Positions 6,348 to 12,664 of a DNA stretch of 12,664 nucleotides are shown piece after piece. The stretch is from the NCBI GenBank assembly GCA_023434465.1, contig JAEYSQ010000108.1, forward strand, positions 1-12,664. The letters are read 5' to 3'. Source of the DNA: Actinomycetes bacterium (GTDB lineage: Bacteria > Actinomycetota > Thermoleophilia > Solirubrobacterales > 70-9). Position 1 is the stretch's first letter, and each line of letters opens with the position of its first letter. The translations under genes and the position numbers were made by a program. The notes below the pieces were generated by a model, which was not told the origin of the DNA, did no database searches, and saw only the letters and a program-made list of their open reading frames with translations.

Positions 6348-7373
6348 ATGAGGATCGGGGTGTTGACCGGCGGGGGCGACTGCCCTGGGCTGAACGCGGT
6401 GATCCGCGCTGTAGTCATGCGCGGAATCCGGGAATGGGGACACGAATTCAGGGGATATCCGGACGGCTGGAAGGGTCCGCTCGAGAACCGGACGGTCGAC
6501 CTCGGAATCGAGCAGGTCAGGGGCATCCTCGCCACCGGCGGGACGATCCTCGGCTCCTCGCGGACGAATCCACAGGGCGTCGACGGCGGTATCGAAAAGG
6601 TGATCGAGAACATCCGTGCCGCCGGCATCGACGGTCTGATCGCGATCGGCGGTGACGACACCCTCGGCGTAGCCCGGGTGCTCGCCGACCGTGGAGTTGG
6701 GGTGGTGGGGGTGCCGAAGACGATCGACAACGACCTGAACGCGACCGACTACACGTTCGGCTTCGACACCGCGGTCAACATCGTCATGGAGTCGCTGGAC
6801 CGGCTCCACACCACCGCGACGAGCCATCATCGGGCCCTGGTGGTCGAGGTGATGGGCCGTCACGCCGGGTGGATAGCCCTGCACGGAGGAATGGCCGGCG
6901 GCGCCGACCTGGTTCTCGTTCCCGAGCAGGAGTTCGATCTCGAAGACGTCTGCGCGCAGGTCAATCGAAGTTTTGAAGCCGGAGTGGCCCCGATCGTGGT
7001 CGCCTCGGAAGGAGCCGTCCCGAGCGAGGGTTCGGAGGTGACTTCGGCCGAAGGAACCGACGCCTTCGGACACGTCCGGCTGGGCGGGATCGCGGGCTGG
7101 CTGGCCGACCGAATCGAGGAGAAGACCGGTCACGAAACCCGCTCGGTCGTGCTCGGTCACCTTCAGCGGGGCGGGACCCCGACTGCGTTCGACCGAGTGC
7201 TGGCGACCCGGCTGGGGTACCGGGCGATCGAAGCGGCCACGGAAGGCGAGTGGGGCATGATGACCACTCTCCGCGGAACCGCGATCGAACTCGCCCCGCT
7301 GGCCGACGCGGTCGACGAATCAAAAGTCGTGTCGCCGGCCCGGTTGCGCGAAGTCCAGGCCTTCTACGACTGA
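6348..7373 (+). CDS. pfkA: 6-phosphofructokinase, probably pyrophosphate-dependent type
   Basis: Phosphorylates fructose 6-phosphate at C1 (glycolysis, cytoplasm). The 341 residues fit a single bacterial PFKA-fold subunit. Family motifs in order: TGGGDCPGLNAVIR at 7-20, GGDDT at 101-105, PKTIDNDL at 123-130 with catalytic Asp127, Arg162, MGRHAGW at 169-175 and GHLQRGGTPTAFDR near 265-280. Positions 103-171 match the standard numbering of the E. coli and Bacillus enzymes. ATP-dependent enzymes have Gly104 and Gly124; here they are Asp104 and Lys124, the pair known to block ATP and favour pyrophosphate. I therefore infer a PPi-dependent, reversible enzyme, though mixed-substrate actinobacterial forms exist. 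No Shine-Dalgarno or TANNNT hexamer precedes the ATG, so it may be read through from the gene 18 bases upstream. Confidence 0.93.
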   Translation: MRIGVLTGGGDCPGLNAVIRAVVMRGIREWGHEFRGYPDGWKGPLENRTVDLGIEQVRGILATGGTILGSSRTNPQGVDGGIEKVIENIRAAGIDGLIAIGGDDTLGVARVLADRGVGVVGVPKTIDNDLNATDYTFGFDTAVNIVMESLDRLHTTATSHHRALVVEVMGRHAGWIALHGGMAGGADLVLVPEQEFDLEDVCAQVNRSFEAGVAPIVVASEGAVPSEGSEVTSAEGTDAFGHVRLGGIAGWLADRIEEKTGHETRSVVLGHLQRGGTPTAFDRVLATRLGYRAIEAATEGEWGMMTTLRGTAIELAPLADAVDESKVVSPARLREVQAFYD

Positions 7374-7382
7374 ACCGGGGAC

Positions 7383-7407
7383 CCTTTCCTTCGGCGGAAG
7401 GGGAAGG
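7383..7407. terminator. Putative bidirectional terminator between convergent genes
   Basis: The 42-base gap between the convergent pfkA and epimerase genes holds a stem: CCTTC (7388-7392) pairs with GAAGG (7397-7401) around the loop GGCG. It can be lengthened by T-G and T-A pairs and, past a bulge, by two C-G pairs. Pyrimidines lie on one side and purines on the other, so either transcript could fold. There is no strong T-run on either strand. Confidence 0.45.
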
Positions 7408-7415
7408 TCGAATCC

Positions 7416-8351
7416 TCAGCCGAGCAGGTTGGCGAGTGCCCCGGCCAGTTCCGGCTGCTTGAACTCGTAGCCGTTGTCGACGGCCTTCCGCGGGAACACC
7501 CGCTGGCCGTCCCGGGCGGCTTGCCCGACTCCGCTCCCCTTGACCAGATCCAGCGCAAATCCTGGAAGGGGCAGAATCGAGGGTCGGCCCAGCTGGTTGC
7601 CCAGCGCCTTCGAAAAGTCCTTGTTGGTAACCGGGTTCGGCGCCGTTGCGTTCACCGGTCCCGAAACTTCCGCGTTCTCGAGGGCCCACAGCAGGATCCC
7701 GATCTCATCGTGCCGGTGGATCCACGACATGTACTGCTTGCCGCCGGCAATCGGGCCACCCAGTCCCATCTTGAATGGCAGGAGCAGTTCCTTGAGCAGA
7801 CCGCCTCGAGGATCGAGCACATGGCCAGACCGAATCGTCACCACCCGCATGCCCTGTTCCTCGGCGGCTCGGGCCGCCTCCTCCCAACGAACCACGACAC
7901 CGGCCAGGAAATCGTCCCCGGGTTCGGCATCCTCATACAGGAGTTCGTCCCCACGGTTCCCGTAGAAGCCGATCGCCGAACCGGAAATCAAGGTTTTGGG
8001 CCGTTCGTCGAGCGCGGCGATCTTGGCGACCAGGTTCTTGGTTGCCTTGATCCGGCTGCGGGCGATCCGGTCACGCACATCGTCGTTCCAGCGCTGATTG
8101 ATCGGCTCCCCGGCGAGGTTGACGACCGCTTCGACTCCTTCGAAGGCTTCGCGGGGCGGCCTCCCGCTCTCTCCATCCCAGGCATGCCACTCAACTCGGG
8201 GAAGGCTGCGGGAAGCCCGCTGCGGATCCCGGGTGAGGCCGACCACGGAATCGCCGCGGTCGATTAGCGCGTTACAGAGGGTGGAGCCGATCAGGCCGGT
8301 TCCGCCGGTCACGAGAATGCGGCCCTGCCGCGTTGAATTCGGGTCAGACAT
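7416..8351 (-). CDS. TIGR01777-family NAD(P)-binding epimerase (YfcH/SDR39U1-like)
   Basis: A 311-residue extended short-chain dehydrogenase-type protein. The Rossmann nucleotide-binding motif GGTGLIG is at 16-22, after a short polar N-terminus. Family hallmarks follow in order: VNLAGEPINQRW, SGSAIGFYG, VVRWEEAA, SGHVLDPRGGLL, GGPIAGGKQYMSWIHRHD, GPVNATAPNPVTNKDF and GQRVFPRKAVDNGYEF. These define the TIGR01777 (YfcH, human SDR39U1) family, whose physiological substrate is not established; 'sugar epimerase' is inferred from distant relatives. The ATG at 8351 is preferred to a TTG one codon earlier, because it lies 8 bases after a TANNNT hexamer. The gene converges on pfkA and diverges from the first RTX-like gene. 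Confidence 0.92.
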   Translation of the reverse strand: MSDPNSTRQGRILVTGGTGLIGSTLCNALIDRGDSVVGLTRDPQRASRSLPRVEWHAWDGESGRPPREAFEGVEAVVNLAGEPINQRWNDDVRDRIARSRIKATKNLVAKIAALDERPKTLISGSAIGFYGNRGDELLYEDAEPGDDFLAGVVVRWEEAARAAEEQGMRVVTIRSGHVLDPRGGLLKELLLPFKMGLGGPIAGGKQYMSWIHRHDEIGILLWALENAEVSGPVNATAPNPVTNKDFSKALGNQLGRPSILPLPGFALDLVKGSGVGQAARDGQRVFPRKAVDNGYEFKQPELAGALANLLG

Positions 8352-8359
8352 CAAGGCCT

Positions 8360-8365
8360 AGTCTA
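8360..8365 (-). promoter_or_regulatory. Putative -10 box (TAGACT, - strand) for the epimerase gene
   Basis: Read on the - strand, TAGACT ends 8 bases before the ATG at 8351, the same spacing as at the S55 gene. There is no Shine-Dalgarno, so a leaderless message is likely. The hexamer overlaps a + strand TAGAGT (8364-8369), so the two divergent genes may share this core promoter region. Confidence 0.5.
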
Positions 8366-8465
8366 GAGTTCATGTGAGTCGGAGAATCGATCGAGCCGGA
8401 GGGTTGTTATTGGGGAGTGACGATCGGGTACCCGCCAAGGGTGTCCGTCCGCCTGAAATTCAGCC
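8366..8465 (+). promoter_or_regulatory. Leader of the first RTX-like gene with two palindromes
   Basis: The divergent region holds a + strand TAGAGT (8364-8369), the same hexamer as before the S55 gene. If used, it leaves a leader of roughly 90 bases. The leader contains a perfect 10-base palindrome, CGGGTACCCG (8425-8434), and CTGAA-A-TTCAG (8453-8463), which ends 2 bases before the ATG. No Shine-Dalgarno is seen near the start. The palindromes could be operator or mRNA elements; this is inference. Confidence 0.35.
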
Positions 8466-10493
8466 ATGAATCCGCCAGCAGCCACACCCCGCATGGTTCG
8501 GGCCTTCCTGGTCCCGCTTGTGGCTGCCGCCTGGCTCGCCCTGTCGACTCCGGCCGGGGTTGACGCTGCTCCCAAGAAGTGCTTCGGCAAGAAGATCAAC
8601 CGGACGGTCAAGGGCGGCAAGAAGACGGTACGGCTCAAGTTCAAGGACGTGGTCTGGGTCCAAGGCCGAAATGTGACCGTGATCGGCAAGCCGCACAGCC
8701 GGATCTGTGCCGGTCCGGGCCGCCAGGTGATCAGAGCCGGCAAGGGCACCTCGTTGACCGACGCCGGACCCGGCAACGACAAGATCGTCCTTCACGACAA
8801 GAGCGTGAAGAGCAAGGCGTACGGCGGTCTTGGCGGCGACGTGATCATCGGCTCCCGCGGTCACGACAAGCTTTACGGCTCCCCGCCCAAAGTGCCGGTC
8901 GGGGCGGGTGATGACGACCTGATCGACGGTCGCGGCGGCAACGACAGGATCTTTGACTACGGTGGCGACCGCAACCGGCTCCGTGGGAGCGAGGGATCCG
9001 ATCGGATCTACAGCCTCGGCAAGGCGGTTTCCGAACTTCACGGTGGCAACGGTTCCGACTTTCTCTATTCGAACGGCGGCAGAACCTCTGACGGCGTGAT
9101 CGAAAAGCTCTTCGGCGAGCAGGGCAATGACCGGTTGAGGGCCGACCGCCAGGGCAATGCCGGACCGGCCTACCTTGACGGCGGTGAGGGAGACGACTGG
9201 GTCTACGGCACCCCGGAAGCCGACACCATCATCTACAACTCCGGGATCAAGGAAGTCTGGGGGATGGATGGCGATGACCTGTTCGTCACCAGCTCCCGCG
9301 GACGGGGCAGGTTCGACGGCGGCAGTGGCCGGGACACGATCTCTTTCGCGGCCCATACGCCAACCGAGCGCGACGGTTCGATCAGCGGGGTCAAGGTGGA
9401 CCTGGCCGCGGGAACCGCGCTCGGCTATTCCAACTACGCGTTGAAGGGGATCGAGAACGTCACCGGATCGGCCTTCGATGACCGGATCACCGGCGCGCCG
9501 GGGGTCACCAACGAACTTCAGGCCGGACTCGGCAACGACTGGGTCGCCGCCCAGAGCGAAGATTTGGTGGACGGCGGACTCGGCGAGAACGAATGTTCCG
9601 GCGGAACGCTGGTCAGCTGCAACCAGGATTCACCCGGCAACCAGCGCGGCGAGACGACCCAGATCGACATCAACGAAGGCGGCCTGCCGATCATCATGGG
9701 CAGCGACGACGGCGACGAAATCACGGTCGGCTACGACGCCGGCACCGGAGCTTTCGTGGTCGATGCGACCAACGGCGCCCTTCCTTCCGGTCTCTGCCAG
9801 CGAACTGGCGAGTCGACGCGGATCATCTGCCCGGTTGACCGGAACAACCTGAACGGAATGCTGGTCTACGGCGATGCGGGGGATGACCGGATCACGCTCT
9901 CGGACTCGATTCCGCCCACCCTGACCACGAATTTGAACGGCGGGACGGGGGTCAACGAACTGACCGGAGGGCCGAGCAAGGACTTCATCTCGACCGCGCC
10001 CGGTAGCGCCGGCAGCAGCCTGGAAGGCGGCGGCGGCCTCGACATTCTCTACGCCTTTGACGCCGTTTCCCTTGGAGGCGGTGCTGAAACGGACGTGTTC
10101 CGGGTCGTCGATCCTTGCCTCGGGGCAGACCTGCGCGGTGATTCCGGTACCGACAGCGTCGTCTTTGCCGGTGCGCCGCGCGGGGTCAAGGCAGACCTCG
10201 CCGGCGGCTTCGCGCAATGGCACGAAGGCGGCTGCCCGGGCGACCGCACCTCGATCGCCCGGGACATCGAAAAGCTCGAAGGCACCGATAACGACGACCA
10301 CCTGACGGTCGGCCGGCGAAGCAGCACGCAGCAAGGACGTTCGGTGCTCTTCGGCCGGGGAGGTCTCGACACCCTCGACGCCAGGAACGGAAATGCCGAC
10401 ACGATCACCACCGGAGCCAACGGCAGGAGCAACAACGTGATCGCCGACAAAATCGACAACGTAATCTGGGGTTACGGTCTGGCAGGACGCTAA
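8466..10493 (+). CDS. Secreted RTX-like calcium-binding beta-roll protein, paralogue 1
   Basis: 675 residues. A Sec signal peptide (hydrophobic core about 11-26, cleavage near VDA-AP at 34-36) sends it out of the cell. A basic N-terminal cap follows (Cys39 to Cys81). From about 99 to 294 there are some 11 RTX-like nonapeptides of GGxGxDxUx type (GRGGNDRIF, GEQGNDRLR, GGEGDDWVY), expected to bind Ca2+ between turns of a beta-roll. Two modules of the DTISFA...V-DL-AG...IENV-GSAFDD type lie at about 290-345 and 563-615. Between them is a segment with Cys444 and Cys455 (GLC...IICP). Eight cysteines (39, 81, 377, 385, 444, 455, 551, 590) suggest four disulfides. The C-terminus lacks cysteine. No type I secretion gene is nearby. 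Its role is unknown; a cell-surface or matrix structural protein is my guess. Confidence 0.85.
   Translation: MNPPAATPRMVRAFLVPLVAAAWLALSTPAGVDAAPKKCFGKKINRTVKGGKKTVRLKFKDVVWVQGRNVTVIGKPHSRICAGPGRQVIRAGKGTSLTDAGPGNDKIVLHDKSVKSKAYGGLGGDVIIGSRGHDKLYGSPPKVPVGAGDDDLIDGRGGNDRIFDYGGDRNRLRGSEGSDRIYSLGKAVSELHGGNGSDFLYSNGGRTSDGVIEKLFGEQGNDRLRADRQGNAGPAYLDGGEGDDWVYGTPEADTIIYNSGIKEVWGMDGDDLFVTSSRGRGRFDGGSGRDTISFAAHTPTERDGSISGVKVDLAAGTALGYSNYALKGIENVTGSAFDDRITGAPGVTNELQAGLGNDWVAAQSEDLVDGGLGENECSGGTLVSCNQDSPGNQRGETTQIDINEGGLPIIMGSDDGDEITVGYDAGTGAFVVDATNGALPSGLCQRTGESTRIICPVDRNNLNGMLVYGDAGDDRITLSDSIPPTLTTNLNGGTGVNELTGGPSKDFISTAPGSAGSSLEGGGGLDILYAFDAVSLGGGAETDVFRVVDPCLGADLRGDSGTDSVVFAGAPRGVKADLAGGFAQWHEGGCPGDRTSIARDIEKLEGTDNDDHLTVGRRSSTQQGRSVLFGRGGLDTLDARNGNADTITTGANGRSNNVIADKIDNVIWGYGLAGR
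8760..9350 (+). repeat. RTX-like nonapeptide repeat region, paralogue 1
   Basis: DNA encoding about 11 degenerate GGxGxDxUx units, residues about 99-294. Aspartates are kept in most units, but the glycines vary (GSEGSDRIY, GMDGDDLFV), so this is an old, diverged array rather than a fresh tandem repeat. Confidence 0.75.
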
Positions 10494-10500
10494 CCCCGAA

Positions 10501-10518
10501 GCCCGGCCGGAACCGGGC
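10501..10518 (+). promoter_or_regulatory. GC hairpin just before the second RTX-like gene
   Basis: The 31-base gap between the two RTX-like genes contains GCCCGG (10501-10506) paired with CCGGGC (10513-10518) around the 6-base loop CCGGAA. It ends 6 bases before the ATG, where a ribosome binding site would lie, and none is visible. It could limit translation of the second gene, attenuate transcription, or be chance in GC-rich DNA. No T-run follows. Confidence 0.4.
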
Positions 10519-10524
10519 ATTAAC

Positions 10525-12664
10525 ATGACTTCGCTCTCCCCCCTCAAACACTTTTCCCTCACCGCGATCACGATGGTGCTCGCCCTGACCGCCCTGGTGA
10601 TCGCCTCCACTTCCCCGGAAACCGCCTCGGCCCGGCCCTCGAAATGCTTCGGCAAGAAGATCAACCGGGTGGTCACCGGCAAGAACAAGACCGTCCGGTT
10701 GAAGTTCAAGGACGTGACCTGGGTTGCCGGCAGCCGGGTGACCGTGATCGGCAAGCCGTTCAGCCGGATTTGTGCCGGCGCAGGCAAACAGACGATCCGG
10801 GCCGGCAAGGGCATCTCTTTCACCAGCGCCGGCGCCGGAAACGACCGGATCTACGCGGCGAAAGGAGACGCGACCGTAAAGGGCGGCCCGGGCAATGACG
10901 TGATAACCACGCAGAAGGGCAACAGACTGCGGATCTTCGGGGGCTCCGGAAACGACCGCATCCGAACCGGCCGGGGCAACAGCGTCCGGGTCGACGGCGG
11001 TTCCGGCCACGACCGCATCAACCTGCATACGAAGACCTCCAGGGGAGTGGTCAAGGGAGGGCTCGGAAATGACCGGGTCTACGGCTCCAAGAGCCACGAC
11101 GAGATCCACGCGGGACCGAAGCGGAACCCCCGGAACCGGGCCGACCGCGACATGGTCTTCGGCGCCGGAGGCAACGACCGGATCTACGACTACAGCGGAA
11201 CCGGAAACCGGCTCTATGGCCTTACCGGATCTGATCGCATCCACAGCCTCGGCAACGCGATCTCGGAGATCCACGGGGGCAACGGAACGGACTTTCTCTA
11301 CTCCAACGGTGGCGTCACCGCCGGCGGGGTGAGAGAAAAGGTGTTCGGCGAGCAGGGCAACGACCGCCTCCGGGCGGACCAGCCGAACAACAACGGTCCG
11401 GCGTATCTCGACGGCGGTGAGGGCGACGACTGGGTCTTCGGCACGCCGAAAGGCGACACGATCATCACCCATTCCGGAATCACGAAGCTTTACGGCAAAG
11501 GTGGCGACGATCTTTTCGTGACCACGGGCCGCGGGCTGGCCCGGATCCATGGCGGTGCCGGGACCGACACCATTTCCTATGCGGCTCACACGCCGCCTGG
11601 TGGTCGCCGGATCGACGGAGTGATCATCGACCTGCGGGCCGGCACTTCGCTGGGCACGACCCGCTACAAGCTCAACTCGCTCGAGAACGTGGTCGGCTCG
11701 GCATTCGATGACGAGATCACCGCCGACCCCGGAGTCCGTAACCACATCGACGGCGGTCTCGGGAACGACGTGATCAGTGGCGACCGAAGCGACGGTGACA
11801 GCGTCGACGGCGGCTTGGGCCTGAATCAATGCTCCGGTTTCAGTCAGGCGTCGAGGTGCAACGATGAATCGCCCGGCAACTTCGGCGACCGTTTGACTCT
11901 CGTCGACATCAACGACGGCGGCATCCCGATCGTCATGGGCGGGACCCGGGACGACCGGGTCTCGGTCGGTTACGATGATGCGAACCAGTGGTTCCGCGTC
12001 AGCGTCGCCGACGGGGGTGTTCCCTCCGGTGACTGCCGGGGCATCGACCAGCCGCCCGGCACGCTCGTGGCGACCACGATCCGCTGCCCCGCGAACCGCA
12101 ATGCCCTTGACGGGATGCTGGTCTACGGCGGCGAAGGTGACGACAACATCAAGCTTGAGCAATCGATTCCGCAGAACATGTCGACTACTTTGAACGGCGG
12201 CGACGGTCGCAACGTGATCCAGGGCGGTCCGAGCAAGGACTTCATGTCGACCAGCTTCAACAGTGCCGGCAGCATCCTCAAGGGCGGCGGCAACAACGAC
12301 CTGATCTATGCCAACGACCGGGTCACGATCCAGGGTCAGGACGGCACCGATCACGCCCATATCCTGCGACCCTGCTCCGGTTCGTCATACACCGGAGGGC
12401 CGGGCAACGACAGCGCGGTCTTCGCCGGCTCGCCGCGCGGGGTGAAGGCCGACCTCGGGAGGCGCTACGTCCGTTGGAAGAACGGTTCCTGCTCCGCGGC
12501 GACCCGTTTCGGCCCCGACGTCGAGCGGCTCGAGGGCAGTCAGTACGACGACTGGCTGATCATCGGCAGACGCCACCGGCAGCAGCAGGGCAAGTCGTCG
12601 TTGCTCGGCCGGGAGGGGATCAACATCCTCGACGCGAAGAACGGGCGCCGGGACACGATCACGA
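10525..12664 (+). CDS. Secreted RTX-like beta-roll protein, paralogue 2 (3' end outside window)
   Basis: Open from the ATG at 10525 to the last base (713 codons, no stop), so partial. By comparison with paralogue 1, only about 27 residues are missing, giving roughly 740. A signal peptide (core about 12-27, cleavage near ASA-RP) is followed by the same cap, KCFGKKIN to SRICAG (Cys41 to Cys83). About 14 nonapeptides follow at 101-352 (GGPGNDVIT, GGSGNDRIR, GGLGNDRVY, GEQGNDRLR). The same two DTISYA...ENVVGSAFDD-type modules and eight cysteines (41, 83, 436, 445, 504, 521, 617, 656) recur. Spacings match paralogue 1 except for an extra 56 residues of repeats and small indels of 1-6. It starts 31 bases after paralogue 1 with no obvious own promoter, so co-transcription is likely. 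Function is unknown. Confidence 0.85.
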   Translation, partial: MTSLSPLKHFSLTAITMVLALTALVIASTSPETASARPSKCFGKKINRVVTGKNKTVRLKFKDVTWVAGSRVTVIGKPFSRICAGAGKQTIRAGKGISFTSAGAGNDRIYAAKGDATVKGGPGNDVITTQKGNRLRIFGGSGNDRIRTGRGNSVRVDGGSGHDRINLHTKTSRGVVKGGLGNDRVYGSKSHDEIHAGPKRNPRNRADRDMVFGAGGNDRIYDYSGTGNRLYGLTGSDRIHSLGNAISEIHGGNGTDFLYSNGGVTAGGVREKVFGEQGNDRLRADQPNNNGPAYLDGGEGDDWVFGTPKGDTIITHSGITKLYGKGGDDLFVTTGRGLARIHGGAGTDTISYAAHTPPGGRRIDGVIIDLRAGTSLGTTRYKLNSLENVVGSAFDDEITADPGVRNHIDGGLGNDVISGDRSDGDSVDGGLGLNQCSGFSQASRCNDESPGNFGDRLTLVDINDGGIPIVMGGTRDDRVSVGYDDANQWFRVSVADGGVPSGDCRGIDQPPGTLVATTIRCPANRNALDGMLVYGGEGDDNIKLEQSIPQNMSTTLNGGDGRNVIQGGPSKDFMSTSFNSAGSILKGGGNNDLIYANDRVTIQGQDGTDHAHILRPCSGSSYTGGPGNDSAVFAGSPRGVKADLGRRYVRWKNGSCSAATRFGPDVERLEGSQYDDWLIIGRRHRQQQGKSSLLGREGINILDAKNGRRDTIT
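10825..11580 (+). repeat. RTX-like nonapeptide repeat region, paralogue 2
   Basis: DNA encoding about 14 GGxGxDxUx units, residues about 101-352. The first half (before 11176) contains the extra 56 residues absent from paralogue 1, and its units are closer to consensus than those in paralogue 1. Confidence 0.75.

Noticed and set aside
5904..7160. A 418-codon - strand frame opposite the S55 gene end and pfkA.
   Set aside because: It covers the well-conserved phosphofructokinase on the other strand and is rich in His, Arg and Asp with no domain pattern.
7521..8267. A 248-codon + strand frame across the epimerase gene.
   Set aside because: The - strand reading has every motif of the TIGR01777 family in order; the + frame has none.
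8460..9356. A 298-codon - strand frame opposite the first RTX-like gene.
   Set aside because: Its sequence is a Val/Asp/Ala-rich antisense shadow with no recognisable motif, while the opposite strand encodes clear RTX-like repeats.
8760..12300. CRISPR-like or tandem-repeat array suggested by recurring GGC-AAC-GAC DNA words.
   Set aside because: The words are codons of GND repeats in two reading frames; spacing varies and there are no unique spacers between constant repeats.
10405..12360. A 651-codon open frame on the - strand across the second RTX-like gene.
   Set aside because: The + strand frame shows a signal peptide, repeats, eight cysteines and paralogy to its neighbour. Long antisense frames also lie opposite paralogue 1, so this is a by-product of GC-rich repeat codons.
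1..12664. Insertion sequences, integrases, attachment sites, tRNA or rRNA genes, toxin-antitoxin or defence modules.
   Set aside because: None was recognised by reading both strands. Almost all sequence is covered by the listed genes and the gaps are short.

Overview
This is a high-G+C bacterial window whose gene content, signal peptides and start contexts suggest an actinobacterium. Class Thermoleophilia (Solirubrobacter-like) is my best guess, from protein style rather than any marker gene. Nearly all of it is coding, mostly on the + strand, with one gene on the - strand.

Layout. Bases 1-197 are a non-coding flank with an imperfect 35-bp direct repeat. Then come: a membrane-anchored HtrA-type serine protease (198-1454); trpF-trpB-trpA (1542-4212), joined by two 4-base stop/start overlaps; a secreted SpoIVB-like (S55) putative serine peptidase (4277-6139); a 59-residue two-helix membrane protein (6150-6329); a phosphofructokinase carrying the two residues typical of pyrophosphate-dependent enzymes (6348-7373); convergent to it, a TIGR01777-type NAD(P)-binding epimerase on the - strand (7416-8351); and a tandem pair of secreted RTX-like beta-roll proteins (8466-10493, and 10525 to beyond the window end). 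The second RTX-like gene has no stop codon in the window, yet it is open for all 2140 bases.

How the genes relate. trpFBA supplies the last steps of tryptophan synthesis; trpE, trpG, trpD and trpC are not here. The housekeeping genes (trp, pfk, epimerase) share the window with an envelope or secreted set: HtrA, the S55 protein, the small membrane protein and the two beta-roll proteins. Four genes have a TANNNT hexamer 6-8 bases before their start codon, the signature of leaderless transcription in Actinobacteria.

The least ordinary part is the beta-roll pair. Both have Sec signal peptides, the same eight cysteines at nearly identical spacing, a basic N-terminal cap that seems to have lost its calcium ligands, and a length difference that is almost entirely one 56-residue block of repeats, about three beta-roll turns. 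No defence, CRISPR, transposon, tRNA or rRNA feature was seen.
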